DNA of 64,000 nucleotides from an uncultured Schlesneria sp. (GTDB lineage Bacteria; Planctomycetota; Planctomycetia; Planctomycetales; Planctomycetaceae): the NCBI GenBank assembly GCA_903904835.1, contig CAIVEI010000124.1, positions 1-64,000 of the forward strand, in the 5' to 3' direction. Each line of letters opens with the position of its first letter. Position 1 is the first letter of the stretch. The notes under the pieces are model-generated. The model did not search any database. It saw only the letters and a program-made list of their open reading frames with translations, and was not told the origin of the DNA. Shown here piece after piece: positions 25,716 to 34,436 of the stretch. The position numbers and the translations under genes were made by a program.

Positions 25716-26942
25716 TGGATTCATCATCCTCCCCATAAAAAGGATGTCACCGAAACGGTTGTTGCAGATCAAGAAAAGGAATGGGTGGTCGGCGCGGAAG
25801 TCGACCGGTGGCGGGGGCTTTGGTACAATCCGCGTATGTTTTATTGTTACTGCCGACACGGCTGCCGCTTCGGTTCCCTGTTCGTTAACATCGACATAGG
25901 CTTTATGGATCATGGCACCGATGAAGAGATTGCCATACTGCATTTCTGTGCGAGGAGCCATGCCTGTGAAATCAGCCCGTTGTTCATCGAACGCCTGCCC
26001 CATGCCCATCCTCTGCAAAGTTCCTTTGAGGTCAAACCTGCCTTCCATCCTAAAGCGTGGCATCGTCACAGTGACATGCCGGGGCGACATCTCTTTCCTC
26101 GAACATGTTTTCATGTTGGTTCTCATCGATTCGTCTAACGCTGCCAGGCCGTTTGCATCCTTCGGCAAGAATATCCGCATCGACAGTTCGTTCTTTTCAT
26201 AGGGAAGCTCCAACATCTGGAACGTACCGCCATCGAAATAATTGAATACGTCGGTGAGGTGCATCAACGGAATTTTGACAATTTCCGTGGATGATAGATG
26301 GAAATCCTCAACCGTCGTATCTTCTTTAAGGAAGGACGTCATCCAGGCACCCTTGAAGAAAATGGCGTTGGTCAAAACCAACCGTGTTTCGCTGTTAAGC
26401 ACTCCCGGCATGATCAAGTCTTTGATCTTGTTTTCCGTCTGCCGCTGGACCCAACCGTTGATCTGTTGCCGCGCTGCTTCTGCCGCGTTCTTGAAATCCA
26501 CCGAATAGATGGCCGACTTGTAGTTAGCACTCTCAAGATTCATGAAGTCGTCACGCAGGTGGAAATCGCTTTGCACCCAAAGCGCATTGGCAACGGCAAG
26601 CTGATAGCCGTCGTGCGTGGCATTAAGATCGTGCAATAGTGCGCTCATTGCCGGGTGCAATATCTCCGGCAGTTGGGTGAAATGCAGTGTTTTGGCCATT
26701 TCAGCCGCAGTCTCACCGCGTGCTCCGGCGTAGGTCATCGCCAGGGCTGTCGAGATGCTCTCAGGGGAAAAAAACAGATTCCCAGGCTGGGTCTTGAGCT
26801 GTCCATAGAGATCAACGGCAAACGCATTATTGTTCTCAACCGCGATGGCCAGATCGAGCGGCGTGGTTGGTGTCGCCACTGCCTGGCCGAGGCCAATAAC
26901 AAGAATGCAGGCGATAAATACCATCAATCGTGAACGGTTCAT
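25707..26942 (-). CDS. Serpin-family protease inhibitor
   Basis: 411 residues from the ATG at 26942; a GTG at 26951 is an alternative. A signal peptide (about 1-25, LMVFIACILVIGLGQAVA) is followed by a full-length serpin: NLFFSPESISTALAMTYAGARGETAAEM near the start, NALWVQSDFHL, then LVLTNAIFFKGAWM and the breach/shutter segments. The reactive-centre hinge VDVNEQGTEAAAVSAV (about 355-370) fits the inhibitory consensus E-x-G-T-E-A-A-A. The end is FRADHPFLFLICNN...ILFMGRMMNP. Counting 17 residues from the hinge Glu puts the scissile bond in KHTRIV, so the target would be a trypsin-like or mixed-specificity protease. Inhibitory serpins are uncommon in bacteria. It is exported and overlaps the convergent PEP-CTERM gene by 9 bases. 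Confidence 0.9.
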   Translation of the reverse strand: MNRSRLMVFIACILVIGLGQAVATPTTPLDLAIAVENNNAFAVDLYGQLKTQPGNLFFSPESISTALAMTYAGARGETAAEMAKTLHFTQLPEILHPAMSALLHDLNATHDGYQLAVANALWVQSDFHLRDDFMNLESANYKSAIYSVDFKNAAEAARQQINGWVQRQTENKIKDLIMPGVLNSETRLVLTNAIFFKGAWMTSFLKEDTTVEDFHLSSTEIVKIPLMHLTDVFNYFDGGTFQMLELPYEKNELSMRIFLPKDANGLAALDESMRTNMKTCSRKEMSPRHVTVTMPRFRMEGRFDLKGTLQRMGMGQAFDEQRADFTGMAPRTEMQYGNLFIGAMIHKAYVDVNEQGTEAAAVSAVTIKHTRIVPKPPPPVDFRADHPFLFLICNNRFGDILFMGRMMNPSF

Positions 26943-27019
26943 GCTCCACACCCGTTGAAAGGCGATGCGTCAGATTAACCTAGCAGTTAAACATTAAAGA
27001 AGCGTTGACAATTGGATCG

Positions 27020-27532
27020 CTACCGCAAAAATGCCGGAGCTTTCTTGCTGAGCCATTCCTTGAGGTCGGCATGCGATTCGAACTCCGCCACCTCGATGCT
27101 GTCGATGGTAGGTTCCATCTCTCCAGCATTCCTGATTTCCTCTTCCGTCATCTCGCGGACCCAAGTCAAACGATGTCTTTGAAAACCCGCTCGCATCATC
27201 GTTACGGAACCGTCCTTAAGCGGCTTGTCGAGGTTGCTGCCTTTGATGAGCACGAGATAAACCAGATCCCCCGAGAATTTGATCAACATCCCTTCCGATG
27301 GATTGTACTTCAGTGGACCGAGCAAGCTGTAAGGGAACCAAATGCTATTGCCGTCCTTGAATCGGAATTCCACGGCGACCGAGAAATCTTTAATTCCCCG
27401 CAAATAGCCGAACGCCCGGCACGAACCTTCTTCGCCGTCGGACTCCGCCTCTTTGGCCTGCAAAATCCCGCTGAGCGTCTTCGGGGGAGTGCCATCCTGG
27501 AGGCGGTCGTTGATTGTTGTGTCATCACGCAT
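27020..27532 (-). CDS. Hypothetical protein downstream of relaxase
   Basis: 170 residues from the ATG at 27532, two bases after the relaxase stop, so translationally coupled. The central part is beta-rich (FSVAVEFRFKDGNSIWFPYSLLGPLKYNPSEGMLIKF), then LVYLVLIKGSNLDKPLKDG. The C-terminus is helical and acidic (VREMTEEEIRNAGEMEPTI...FESHADLKEWLSKKAP). I recall similar proteins as companions of MobF relaxase genes in planctomycete mobile elements, without assigned function. A role in relaxosome assembly or regulation is possible but only inferred. Confidence 0.65.
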   Translation of the reverse strand: MRDDTTINDRLQDGTPPKTLSGILQAKEAESDGEEGSCRAFGYLRGIKDFSVAVEFRFKDGNSIWFPYSLLGPLKYNPSEGMLIKFSGDLVYLVLIKGSNLDKPLKDGSVTMMRAGFQRHRLTWVREMTEEEIRNAGEMEPTIDSIEVAEFESHADLKEWLSKKAPAFLR

Positions 27533-27534
27533 GG

Positions 27535-30219
27535 TCAATGGCCCTTTTCATTGAGCGACTCAAGTGTGATCGAGGAGGCGACTAGATTCTGCAGTCTGCT
27601 CTGGCTCATTGCTCCAAAATTCATGCCGGTACGGAGTTTTCCTTGTCGAGGTAATCGCCCTTCCTTCTCACCCGACTTGGAAATATCCGTAGCCGACAAC
27701 GGCTCGTCTTCCCGATGAACGACGCGGAGAAGCTCATTACGGTCGTCGGTAAAAATCTGTGCCATTTCCCGTGCACGGGTGATAGCCACATAAGCCGTTC
27801 TTGCATAAGTTGCCGGAAACGATTCGGCAGAAATACCGATGAATACCTTGTCTACGGTCACACCTTGGCTGGCATGAGAAGTTACGCAATAGCCCTGGCT
27901 CAAATGCCCGAAATCACGGTCAATGACCCAGTCATGATCGACCACGATATCGCCTTGTTTCGTAAATCCCCTAACGGTCAGAAGAGACCCGTTGCTCAGG
28001 CGGTGCTTGCCGTCTTTGGTCTTACCACCCGCCGTGACGCGAACCCGGTCGCCCACTCCTAATGCCAACTGCGCTGGCCGGTAGATCTCGAACCGTTCGG
28101 CAAGCTCGATCGGCGGTCTGGTCCCTTCGGCCACAATCAGACGCGATCCTTTGGTGTAACCGCGCGCGTTCTGGTGAAACTGAATCAAGTCGCCGGGATC
28201 GTATTCGGTTACGTCGGCTTTCTGGGCGTCCGTCAGCCTTGATGGCACCCATACCGGGACGATGCGTTCATCGCCAAGCTCGTCTTGTGCTTTCAAGCCA
28301 TCGCGAATCGCCTGGGCGATGCGGTCGGATTCAGCGTGGCTGGGCGAGACGACGATTGCAGATTTTGGGTTGCCGTTTTTCTTCTTTTCGGCAGTGGCGG
28401 CAAGATAGGCTTCGGCGAGTTGCTGGTAACGTTCCTCATCGGGAACTTCTTTAATCCATCCTAGTTTCTCAAGTTCAGAGAACGCATGCCCGACTCTTCC
28501 TTCGCTGAGTGCCTCAGCCACTTTTTTATAGTCCCCCTTCTGGCGGAGTATTTCAGTGACCTGGGCGACCCGAAGCCCGGCGTTTTCCTCCAGCAGCTTG
28601 AGCGGTTCACCCGCCGTAACACTTCGGTGCTGGCGGCGATCCCCAACCAGAATCACCCTTGCCGAGACCTCTTTCGCCACGTCAAAAACCCGCAACATAT
28701 CCCGCGTACCGAGCTGGCTGGCCTCGTCGATCAGAATAACGCCACCCCGTGCCGATTCCTGCATCTCCTTGTCCTTCAGGAACCGGGCCACCGTATCGGC
28801 GGTCGCAAATCCCGCCTCTTCGCGCAGCACTTCCCGGCTGGCCTTTACCGACTGGGCAACGGCGACGACGGGCTTACCGGCTTCGGCCAGAGCCTCACCT
28901 ATCTCTTGTTCGAGCGTAGTTTTTCCGGTACCTGCGACACCCCTGATTATCATGATGCGATCACGAGAGCCGAGCACATGCGCCACCGCCGCCTTCTGCC
29001 CCGCGTTAAACCAATCGCGCGAACATGACCGCTCGGGATCGCCCAGAGGACGGAAGCGGCCACGACCCGAGCACGCGATGTCAACCAGCCTCGTTTCCAA
29101 TGCCAGCATCTCTTTGGTCGTCGCCATCTTGCGACCCTCGACTTCACTTCGGATGAACGGGCGATCCTGCACCTCGCGCGATACGGCCTCCACGGTCACG
29201 GTTCCCAGGCCGCGCTTCAACGCTTCCGTGGCGAGCTTGCGTTCGGGGACGACCGCTTCGCGCACAAAGCTATGCTCAATGGCATGGTCCACCGAAGCGG
29301 CTTCGCCCCGCGTCTTCCTAGCCACCGGGCGTTCACGCCGATGTACCGCCGCAATAACACGGCGTTCCTCCTGGCTCAGGCGGTTGTTCCATTCCTTGCG
29401 TAACGACTCCCAGCTCAGGGCTTTACCCTTCTTTTCGCGAGTCTCGGCCCCGAGTTCCGCTTTGCGACCCGGATCGGTGATCCCCTTTTCCCCGGCGACC
29501 TTTTCGATCAGGGCTGTACGCCGGGAGAACCGTTTCAGAATATCGGCGGGAATCCCGCCAATCTCAAAATCATCGCGTTTGCGTTCAACGCCGAATCCCT
29601 GGTCTTGAAGATTGTTGGCCAGACGCACGCGAAACGCCGCCTGGAAGTAGGGTGCGTCCCGCTTGAGTTCGCGGAACTGGCCTGCCTTCCACCGTTTCTC
29701 TTCTTCATCGTAGGTCGTGTTAAATGTAAATACATGGGCATGAAGTTGCGGATCGGGTACGCCGTCGACTGGCCGGGAAGTGGTGTGGATGAACTCAGCC
29801 CACGTCATATTGCCGGTGACGCGGTTGATGTCCTTGTGCCCTCGTCTCACACGAGTCTGCATTTCCGCTTCGATCTCGCGCATCGTCTCATCAACTGCAC
29901 GTCGGAAGGCATCCATTATGCCTTGGTCGCCGCTCAGGGCATAAAGCAGTGACACCGACTTAGGCACCGAGAACGTGAAATCGTACCCCACCGTCCGTTC
30001 GCTGCGGGTTCGCACGGTGAGTGCCTGCCCGGTTGTCGGATGGATATTGTCGCACAGCCGCTCAAAGGAGAGTTTATCGACCGTACCTTCAAGTCCGAGC
30101 CGGGCGGCACCTTTACCACCCCAGGCACCGACCAGTTCCTGTCCTTCACTGTAGTAATCCGCCGTGGCATAATATTTTTTGGCGGACCCGGCACTATTCT
30201 GTTGGGTAACGCGAATCAT
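27535..30219 (-). CDS. MobF-family conjugative relaxase/helicase (TrwC/TraI-like)
   Basis: 894 residues. The relaxase domain has paired tyrosines Y16-Y17 and Y22-Y23 (KKYYATADYYSEGQ) and the metal-binding histidines H145, H160 and H162 (FIHTTSR; PDPQLHAHVF), the three-His arrangement of MobF enzymes. LTVRTRSERTVGYDFTFSVPKSVS is the usual central motif. The helicase part has Walker A RGVAGTGKTT (about 422-431), Walker B VILIDEASQLG (about 495-505) and RecD/TraI-like motifs up to SQGYCVTSHASQGVTVDKVF and YVAITRA. The enzyme nicks oriT and unwinds the transferred strand. At 894 residues it is shorter than TraI but similar to TrwC. It is followed by a coupled hypothetical gene. The 5' stub of a related relaxase gene lies at 32889-33029. 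Confidence 0.93.
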   Translation of the reverse strand: MIRVTQQNSAGSAKKYYATADYYSEGQELVGAWGGKGAARLGLEGTVDKLSFERLCDNIHPTTGQALTVRTRSERTVGYDFTFSVPKSVSLLYALSGDQGIMDAFRRAVDETMREIEAEMQTRVRRGHKDINRVTGNMTWAEFIHTTSRPVDGVPDPQLHAHVFTFNTTYDEEEKRWKAGQFRELKRDAPYFQAAFRVRLANNLQDQGFGVERKRDDFEIGGIPADILKRFSRRTALIEKVAGEKGITDPGRKAELGAETREKKGKALSWESLRKEWNNRLSQEERRVIAAVHRRERPVARKTRGEAASVDHAIEHSFVREAVVPERKLATEALKRGLGTVTVEAVSREVQDRPFIRSEVEGRKMATTKEMLALETRLVDIACSGRGRFRPLGDPERSCSRDWFNAGQKAAVAHVLGSRDRIMIIRGVAGTGKTTLEQEIGEALAEAGKPVVAVAQSVKASREVLREEAGFATADTVARFLKDKEMQESARGGVILIDEASQLGTRDMLRVFDVAKEVSARVILVGDRRQHRSVTAGEPLKLLEENAGLRVAQVTEILRQKGDYKKVAEALSEGRVGHAFSELEKLGWIKEVPDEERYQQLAEAYLAATAEKKKNGNPKSAIVVSPSHAESDRIAQAIRDGLKAQDELGDERIVPVWVPSRLTDAQKADVTEYDPGDLIQFHQNARGYTKGSRLIVAEGTRPPIELAERFEIYRPAQLALGVGDRVRVTAGGKTKDGKHRLSNGSLLTVRGFTKQGDIVVDHDWVIDRDFGHLSQGYCVTSHASQGVTVDKVFIGISAESFPATYARTAYVAITRAREMAQIFTDDRNELLRVVHREDEPLSATDISKSGEKEGRLPRQGKLRTGMNFGAMSQSRLQNLVASSITLESLNEKGH

Positions 30220-30667
30220 GCCTTATTTTAGGCTATCACAGATTCGTTAATTTCTTCTTAACGAATCCTCTGTAACCCGCAGAATACCTACGTCTCCCGA
30301 GATTTGCTTTTTCTCAATGTCACCCGCGCGCCACTAAAACGTCACCCAATTGCTATCGCTGATTCTGTCCGCCAGAAGAATTCTCCGTGGATCGTCGCTG
30401 CCTTGGTTCATCGGACAGTTGGATAACGTATTCGTATGGAGTTTTCCCACATCACCGGATCAAGACACCAGTTGTTTCCCCGTATCGCTCGGTTTCACAG
30501 GCGGGTGCGGATTACTGAGGATCGAGCAGTTTCAGATTAGGGGGTTCACGATCCCCTAAGACGCGGAAGGCACGTGCACAGGGGGAGACGGAGGGGACGT
30601 TGAAATAGTCGTGGTTTCAATTGGATACGAAAATACCAGGCTTGCCTTCGCAGAAAGTTCCGTGATG
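30220..30667. other. Spacer upstream of relaxase
   Basis: About 450 bases without a gene. It contains 'taacgaatcctctgtaacccg' and a near-inverse 'agattcgttaatttcttcttaacgaatcct' (about 30237-30270), where 'gattcgttaa' and 'ttaacgaatc' form a perfect 10-bp inverted repeat separated by about 9 bases. Immediately upstream of a MobF relaxase this is a reasonable place for oriT or an operator, but there is no direct proof. Confidence 0.45.
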
Positions 30668-30865
30668 TCACGGTCGGCTAATGTGCAGTGCCAGGCCGGA
30701 TTCACCCAGACGCGAGAGGCTTTCGATGATCTCTTCATACGTATCGCCCAAAACCCAAGGCTGCGGGATGATAACATGATCGACGCCATCCTTTTTTGAT
30801 TGGGCGCAAAGCCGGATGAATTCCGCGTATTTGCTTTCATAGTTCTTGGGAACGGGACGAGCCAT
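30668..30865 (-). CDS. Small conserved mobile-element protein
   Basis: 65 residues from the ATG at 30865 with a gagagga ribosome binding site six bases upstream. The longer frame above it is not convincing. The sequence KNYESKYAEFIRLCAQSKKDG, VIIPQPWVLGDTYEEIIESL, SRLGESGLALHI is compact and looks like a real small alpha/beta protein. I recall near-identical proteins next to MobF relaxases in planctomycete elements; the function is unknown. It is on the same strand as the relaxase, 448 bases upstream. Confidence 0.7.
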   Translation of the reverse strand: MARPVPKNYESKYAEFIRLCAQSKKDGVDHVIIPQPWVLGDTYEEIIESLSRLGESGLALHISRP

Positions 30866-31326
30866 GACAGATCCTCTCATGTAGTTCAATACCTGACTTT
30901 CGGCACACCTGACACAATATGCCGATGGTGTCAACCACAATTTTGACCACTCGTCGCTTCAGCGCCCTGCGTATGCAGGGCCGGGTCTATTTGTGAGCAA
31001 AGAATTCATGAGCTTCACCGGACAGTTGCTTCCCATGCCTGCACATCGGTTTCTTCACATCTATATATAGTGGCCTCTGCCCAAAACAGCTACTACGATG
31101 TTGTCGAAATGCCACACATTTTACACAATCCCTTACACATACACATAAATTGCTTTAAATAAGTCTTTTATTTCAATGAGTTACAGTAGTAGCCATCAGC
31201 ACCTGAATCGAGTGATTCAAAACATCTACAAGCGAAATATAGTTCTGTAACAACCACTTATTCGTTGAACGAGCCTTCAACACGTGTTACACAGTTGTTA
31301 CACAGTTTTTCGCATGGAGGCGCATA
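30866..31326. other. AT-rich regulatory gap upstream of integrase
   Basis: 460 bases without a gene between two divergently transcribed genes, clearly more AT-rich than its surroundings. Direct repetition of 'gttacacagttgttacacag' occurs at about 31284-31303, and 'cacattttacacaatcccttacacatacacata' at 31111-31145. Such repeats could be integrase arm-type or regulator sites. No promoter can be assigned with confidence. Confidence 0.4.
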
Positions 31327-32499
31327 ATGGACGATCATCACGAATTAATGGGAGGAAAACTTCACCTATACCGCAGAGAAAACAGCCTGAACTGGCAGTG
31401 CTCAACCTTCTTGGCAGGCAAGAATTGGCGTAAATCGACCAAGGAAGACGGCTTCAGCCTCGCCAGGACAATCGCCGAGGATTGGTATCTGGAGTTGAAA
31501 GGCAAGATGCGTGGTGGAGAACTCAAGGTTGGGAAAACATTCAAGGACGCCGCCGAGAAATTCGTCCCAGAGTACAAAGTGCTGACCTACGGGGAGAGAA
31601 GTCCGCAATATGTGGAAATCATCGAACTCTTGATTCGCAGCCACCTCATCCCTTTCTTTGGAGACACGTTGCTATCGGAAATTACCCCTGGCCTCGTTCA
31701 GGATTACCGCATCCACCGGATGACATCCCGAAAAGACAAAAAAACCGGAGAACCCAAAAGACCCGCCCGGTCGACGCTACTTCACGAAATCGTCGCTTTG
31801 CGCCATGTGTTGAAGACTGCCAATCGCCGTGGCTGGTTGGCAACGCTGCCTGACCTTTCCACTCCCTACAAGATGTCCGGCAAAATCGGGCATCGAGGCT
31901 GGTTCTCACCCGTAGAATACAAGCGGCTCTATCAGGCGACTCGAGCCAGGGCCAAGAGTCCCATAAACCCACGCTGGAAGAGCGCGTGCGAGAACTTGCA
32001 CGATTACGTTCTATTTATGGCCAACACCGGCTTGAGGCCGGACGAAGCCGCCCGCCTTGAATTTCGAGACGTCGCCATCGTTACCGATGCAGCGACGGGC
32101 GAACGCATCCTCGAAATCGAAGTTCGCGGCAAGCGAGGCGTTGGTTATTGCAAAAGCATGACCGGTGCGATTATGCCATTCAACCGGTTGATGAAGCGAA
32201 ACAAAATGACACCCACAGACCGGGTATTTGGAAAGCAGAAGAGCCAGCGCGTGCTGCTCAATTCCATACTGGGAGAACTCGACTTGAAATTCGACCGAGA
32301 CGGCAATCGCCGCACGGCCTACAGCCTCAGGCACACCTATATTTGTCTCCGCCTGATGGAAGGTGCCGACATTTACCAGATCGCCAAGAATTGCCGTACG
32401 AGTGTGGAAATGATTGAGAAATACTACGCTTCGCACATCAAGAACACTCTGGACGCGGCAGCGATAAACGTTCGCAAGCCAAAGCCCCCGAACAGTTAA
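31327..32499 (+). CDS. Tyrosine recombinase / integrase
   Basis: 390 residues. The N-terminal part has a basic start and a SAM-like core-binding region (PGLVQDYRIHRMTSRKDKKTG... LLHEIVALRHVLKTANRRGW). The catalytic domain shows Arg I in NTGLRPDEAARLEF (about 237), HxxR in AYSLRHTYICLRL (about 334-337) and the Tyr nucleophile in MIEKYYASHIKN (about 367-368). The gene has a strong ggaggcgcata leader. It ends 87 bases before a complete tRNA-Leu(CAG) gene, and an integrase next to a tRNA is typical of integrative elements. It shares the region with the MobF relaxase, so this was probably an integrative and mobilisable or conjugative element. Confidence 0.92.
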   Translation: MDDHHELMGGKLHLYRRENSLNWQCSTFLAGKNWRKSTKEDGFSLARTIAEDWYLELKGKMRGGELKVGKTFKDAAEKFVPEYKVLTYGERSPQYVEIIELLIRSHLIPFFGDTLLSEITPGLVQDYRIHRMTSRKDKKTGEPKRPARSTLLHEIVALRHVLKTANRRGWLATLPDLSTPYKMSGKIGHRGWFSPVEYKRLYQATRARAKSPINPRWKSACENLHDYVLFMANTGLRPDEAARLEFRDVAIVTDAATGERILEIEVRGKRGVGYCKSMTGAIMPFNRLMKRNKMTPTDRVFGKQKSQRVLLNSILGELDLKFDRDGNRRTAYSLRHTYICLRLMEGADIYQIAKNCRTSVEMIEKYYASHIKNTLDAAAINVRKPKPPNS

Positions 32500-32586
32500 C
32501 TTATGCTGCCCATGTCAACCGAATGAGCCTGTCAAACAAAAGTTTTCGTTTGCGGAAACTCATTTGCCAGTATAGATCTTGCCTGG

Positions 32587-32671
32587 GCGGGTGTGGCGGA
32601 ATTGGCAGACGCGCGGGCTTCAGGTGTCCGTTCCAAAAAGAGTATCGGTTCAAGTCCGATCACCCGCACCA
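32587..32671 (+). tRNA. tRNA-Leu(CAG), complete with CCA
   Basis: Acceptor stem gcgggtg (32587) pairs with cacccgc, followed by an encoded ACCA end at 32671. The D arm is ggcggaattggcagacgc, the anticodon arm cgggc-ttcaggt-gtccg (anticodon CAG), the variable arm is short and the T arm tcggttcaagtccga. All stems pair. It is directly downstream of the integrase gene; its 3' end is a candidate attachment site, but I find no second copy of its 3' sequence in the window. Confidence 0.95.
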
Positions 32672-32888
32672 TCGGTTTTCAGGGTGTTTGCTGCTTACAT
32701 ATCCATCCCCCCTGATTGAGAACTCGTGGCACCTCGCCCAAAGCGGCTACCGCGTGACTCCTGGCTCCGCTATCGCTGCGGTCGCAAAGCCGACGCAAGC
32801 CCCTGCCGTCCACTGGTGCTGACAGCTTCGCCTGAATCGGACACCTGACGGTGCGGTTCTTTGTTCAGACGTTCCCCCCCAACTGACG

Positions 32889-33029
32889 TCAAGGATGAGG
32901 CCCCGCTCCTTTTGCGGCCCCCTCCCCCCGCCAGATGCCTTCGAGTTCCTGGCCTTCGGTGTAAGAGTCCGCCGTCGTGTCGTAACTCTTGGCACCGGCT
33001 GCGGAACTGTTCTGAATGATGCGTAACAT
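32889..33029 (-). pseudogene. 5' stub of a second MobF relaxase gene
   Basis: From the ATG at 33029 the frame reads MLRIIQNSSAAGAKSYDTTA, DSYTEGQELEGIWRGEGAA and then stops. This is plainly homologous to the start of the relaxase at 30219 (MIRVTQQNSAGSAKKYYATA, DYYSEGQELVGAWGGKGAA). In each Tyr pair one Tyr is retained and the other replaced (SY-D and SY instead of YY and YY). After about 40 codons the similarity ends and a stop follows at 32889. It is a truncated relic of another element of the same family, next to the tRNA gene. Confidence 0.85.
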
Positions 33030-33565
33030 GCAGATGGAATTCCCACGAAACGTGTGACGAATTTTCGCTTATTCTAGGCAACGCCAAATGTCCATTGCCG
33101 GATCAATCCGGTCACGCTTTTGCCGTTGATTGTGGTTTTCTTGTCACCGACACGGAGATGCGTCGCAGGGAGACATTCAGCAAACGCTTCACGTGCCTGT
33201 CGCATGGGGCCACTCAGGCAAGAACGATGCCATCCATACGCCTTACCCCGTCTACCGCCCGATGGTTTCGCGTGAGGTGATGTGGCTGGCTGAGATGCTT
33301 ATGTGTTGATGAGCCAGAGGCACATTCTCCCTGGATGGTTTTATCGCTCCGTCCGCCACCACGGCCTTAGTGATGTGCACGTTAAAGCCGCAGCCGATCC
33401 AGGCAAGCAAAAAATTGGCTCCCCCTAAAGGTCGCCCCCAATTTTCAGCTTGCCCGGTTCGCTTCGCTCGGAGGCTCGCTACGCCCCGGCTCTCGCGGCT
33501 TTGGATCACGTGCCATCAGGCCGCGATGGTCGCGGTCGGAAACCTAAACACCAAGGAGAACAGCC
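33030..33565. other. Region upstream of mobile-element gene cluster
   Basis: No convincing gene; open frames are low-complexity GC-rich shadows. 'ccggttcgcttcgctcggaggctcgctacgccccggctctcg' (about 33454-33497) is GC-rich with hairpin potential just before the first gene of the cluster at 33566. A transfer-origin or promoter function is possible but unproven. Confidence 0.4.
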
Positions 33566-33778
33566 ATGTCTGATACCAACACACCACAAGCATCGACCAG
33601 CAAGATCCCAACCCATACCGCGTACCAGGTGCGGGACCGCGAGGGAAAGAAGGGCTTCTGGACCCGCATCGGTTCCGCCTGGGCACATTCCGACGGCAAG
33701 GGCTTCAGCGTCCAGCTGGAATGCGTCCCCCTCGATGGCCGCATCACGCTGCGTGTCGCAAGCGACAAGAAGGAATAA
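33566..33778 (+). CDS. Small conserved mobile-element protein
   Basis: 70 residues with a good aaggaga ribosome binding site. A disordered N-terminus is followed by TAYQVRDREGKKGFWTRIG, SAWAHSDGKGFSVQLECVP and LDGRITLRVASDKKE, a compact beta-rich domain. I recall this pattern in plasmids and integrative elements of many bacteria, with no assigned function. It is the first gene of a tightly packed cluster to 36081, all in the same direction and each with its own Shine-Dalgarno sequence. Confidence 0.75.
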   Translation: MSDTNTPQASTSKIPTHTAYQVRDREGKKGFWTRIGSAWAHSDGKGFSVQLECVPLDGRITLRVASDKKE

Positions 33779-33859
33779 CCCAACCACGGGCGGGCAAGCG
33801 TGCCCGCCTCTCGCCGCCACACTCGACGCCATGCAAACCCTCATGAAAGGAGAATAACC

Positions 33860-34033
33860 ATGTACCCGAATCACATTCCCCATACCAATCCAGCCTCGCA
33901 TTACGAACTGACGCAACTGCTCGACGACGCCTATGCTGGCTGCGATCCCGACTTCGATATCGCCTTCGACGGCACGATCGAGGAACTCGATCGGCAGTTT
34001 GCCGAAATTCGCATGCAATCATTCAACAGCTGA
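33860..34033 (+). CDS. Small acidic hypothetical protein
   Basis: 57 residues from the ATG at 33860, preceded by aaaggagaataacc. An in-frame upstream region exists but overlaps poorly coding sequence. The protein is acidic (ELTQLLDDAYAGCDPDFDIA, FDGTIEELDRQFAEIRMQ) and probably helical. No domain is recognised. It lies between the 70-residue gene and the next, 12 bases downstream, so it is part of the same operon. Confidence 0.65.
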   Translation: MYPNHIPHTNPASHYELTQLLDDAYAGCDPDFDIAFDGTIEELDRQFAEIRMQSFNS

Positions 34034-34045
34034 CCGGAGGCAACC

Positions 34046-34435
34046 ATGACCAATCGCAGGCACATCCTTCGTCATATTGCCAAACGGCATTTGGCGATCC
34101 CGACGCTGAAAACCCGCAAGTCCGACAGCCTTGATTTCCACACCGTCAGTGTCTGGGGCGTTGCGGCGGCACTCGACGCCGCTTTCGACGCCGGGAGGCA
34201 ATCCCTGGATATCCATGACGTCCTCGCAGACCGCCATCAAATCGCCATCCTCTGGAGCATCGAAGACGTGCAGGAAGTACGTCCAGACCTGACCGATGAA
34301 CAGGCCTGGCAGGTACTGCAAAACGCCGATCGTCGCCACGATGCGACGGTAGGTATCAACTGGGACACGCTCGAATGTCACGCCGAAATGCTCTTCGGCG
34401 ACGCAACCGATAACCGCAACGCAAAGGAGAACTGA
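34046..34435 (+). CDS. Conserved mobile-element hypothetical protein
   Basis: 129 residues with a cggaggcaacc leader. The N-terminal RRHILRHIAKRHLAIPTLKTRKSDSLDFHTVSVW resembles proteins I recall from planctomycete mobile elements. The C-terminus (DEQAWQVLQNADRRHDATVGINWDTLECHAEMLFG) is similar to a short domain often found as a stand-alone plasmid protein. The two halves may originally be two separate small proteins. Function unknown; same operon as its neighbours, ending 1 base before the methyltransferase start. Confidence 0.65.
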   Translation: MTNRRHILRHIAKRHLAIPTLKTRKSDSLDFHTVSVWGVAAALDAAFDAGRQSLDIHDVLADRHQIAILWSIEDVQEVRPDLTDEQAWQVLQNADRRHDATVGINWDTLECHAEMLFGDATDNRNAKEN

Positions 34436-34436
34436 C

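Noticed and set aside
28556-29608. 350-codon plus-strand frame
   Set aside because: Ser/Arg-rich shadow of the relaxase gene on the opposite strand.
32587-32671. Proven attachment site of the integrase
   Set aside because: The tRNA is intact and adjacent, but no second copy of its 3' end was found in the window, and the integrase lies on its 5' side, so the link stays an inference.
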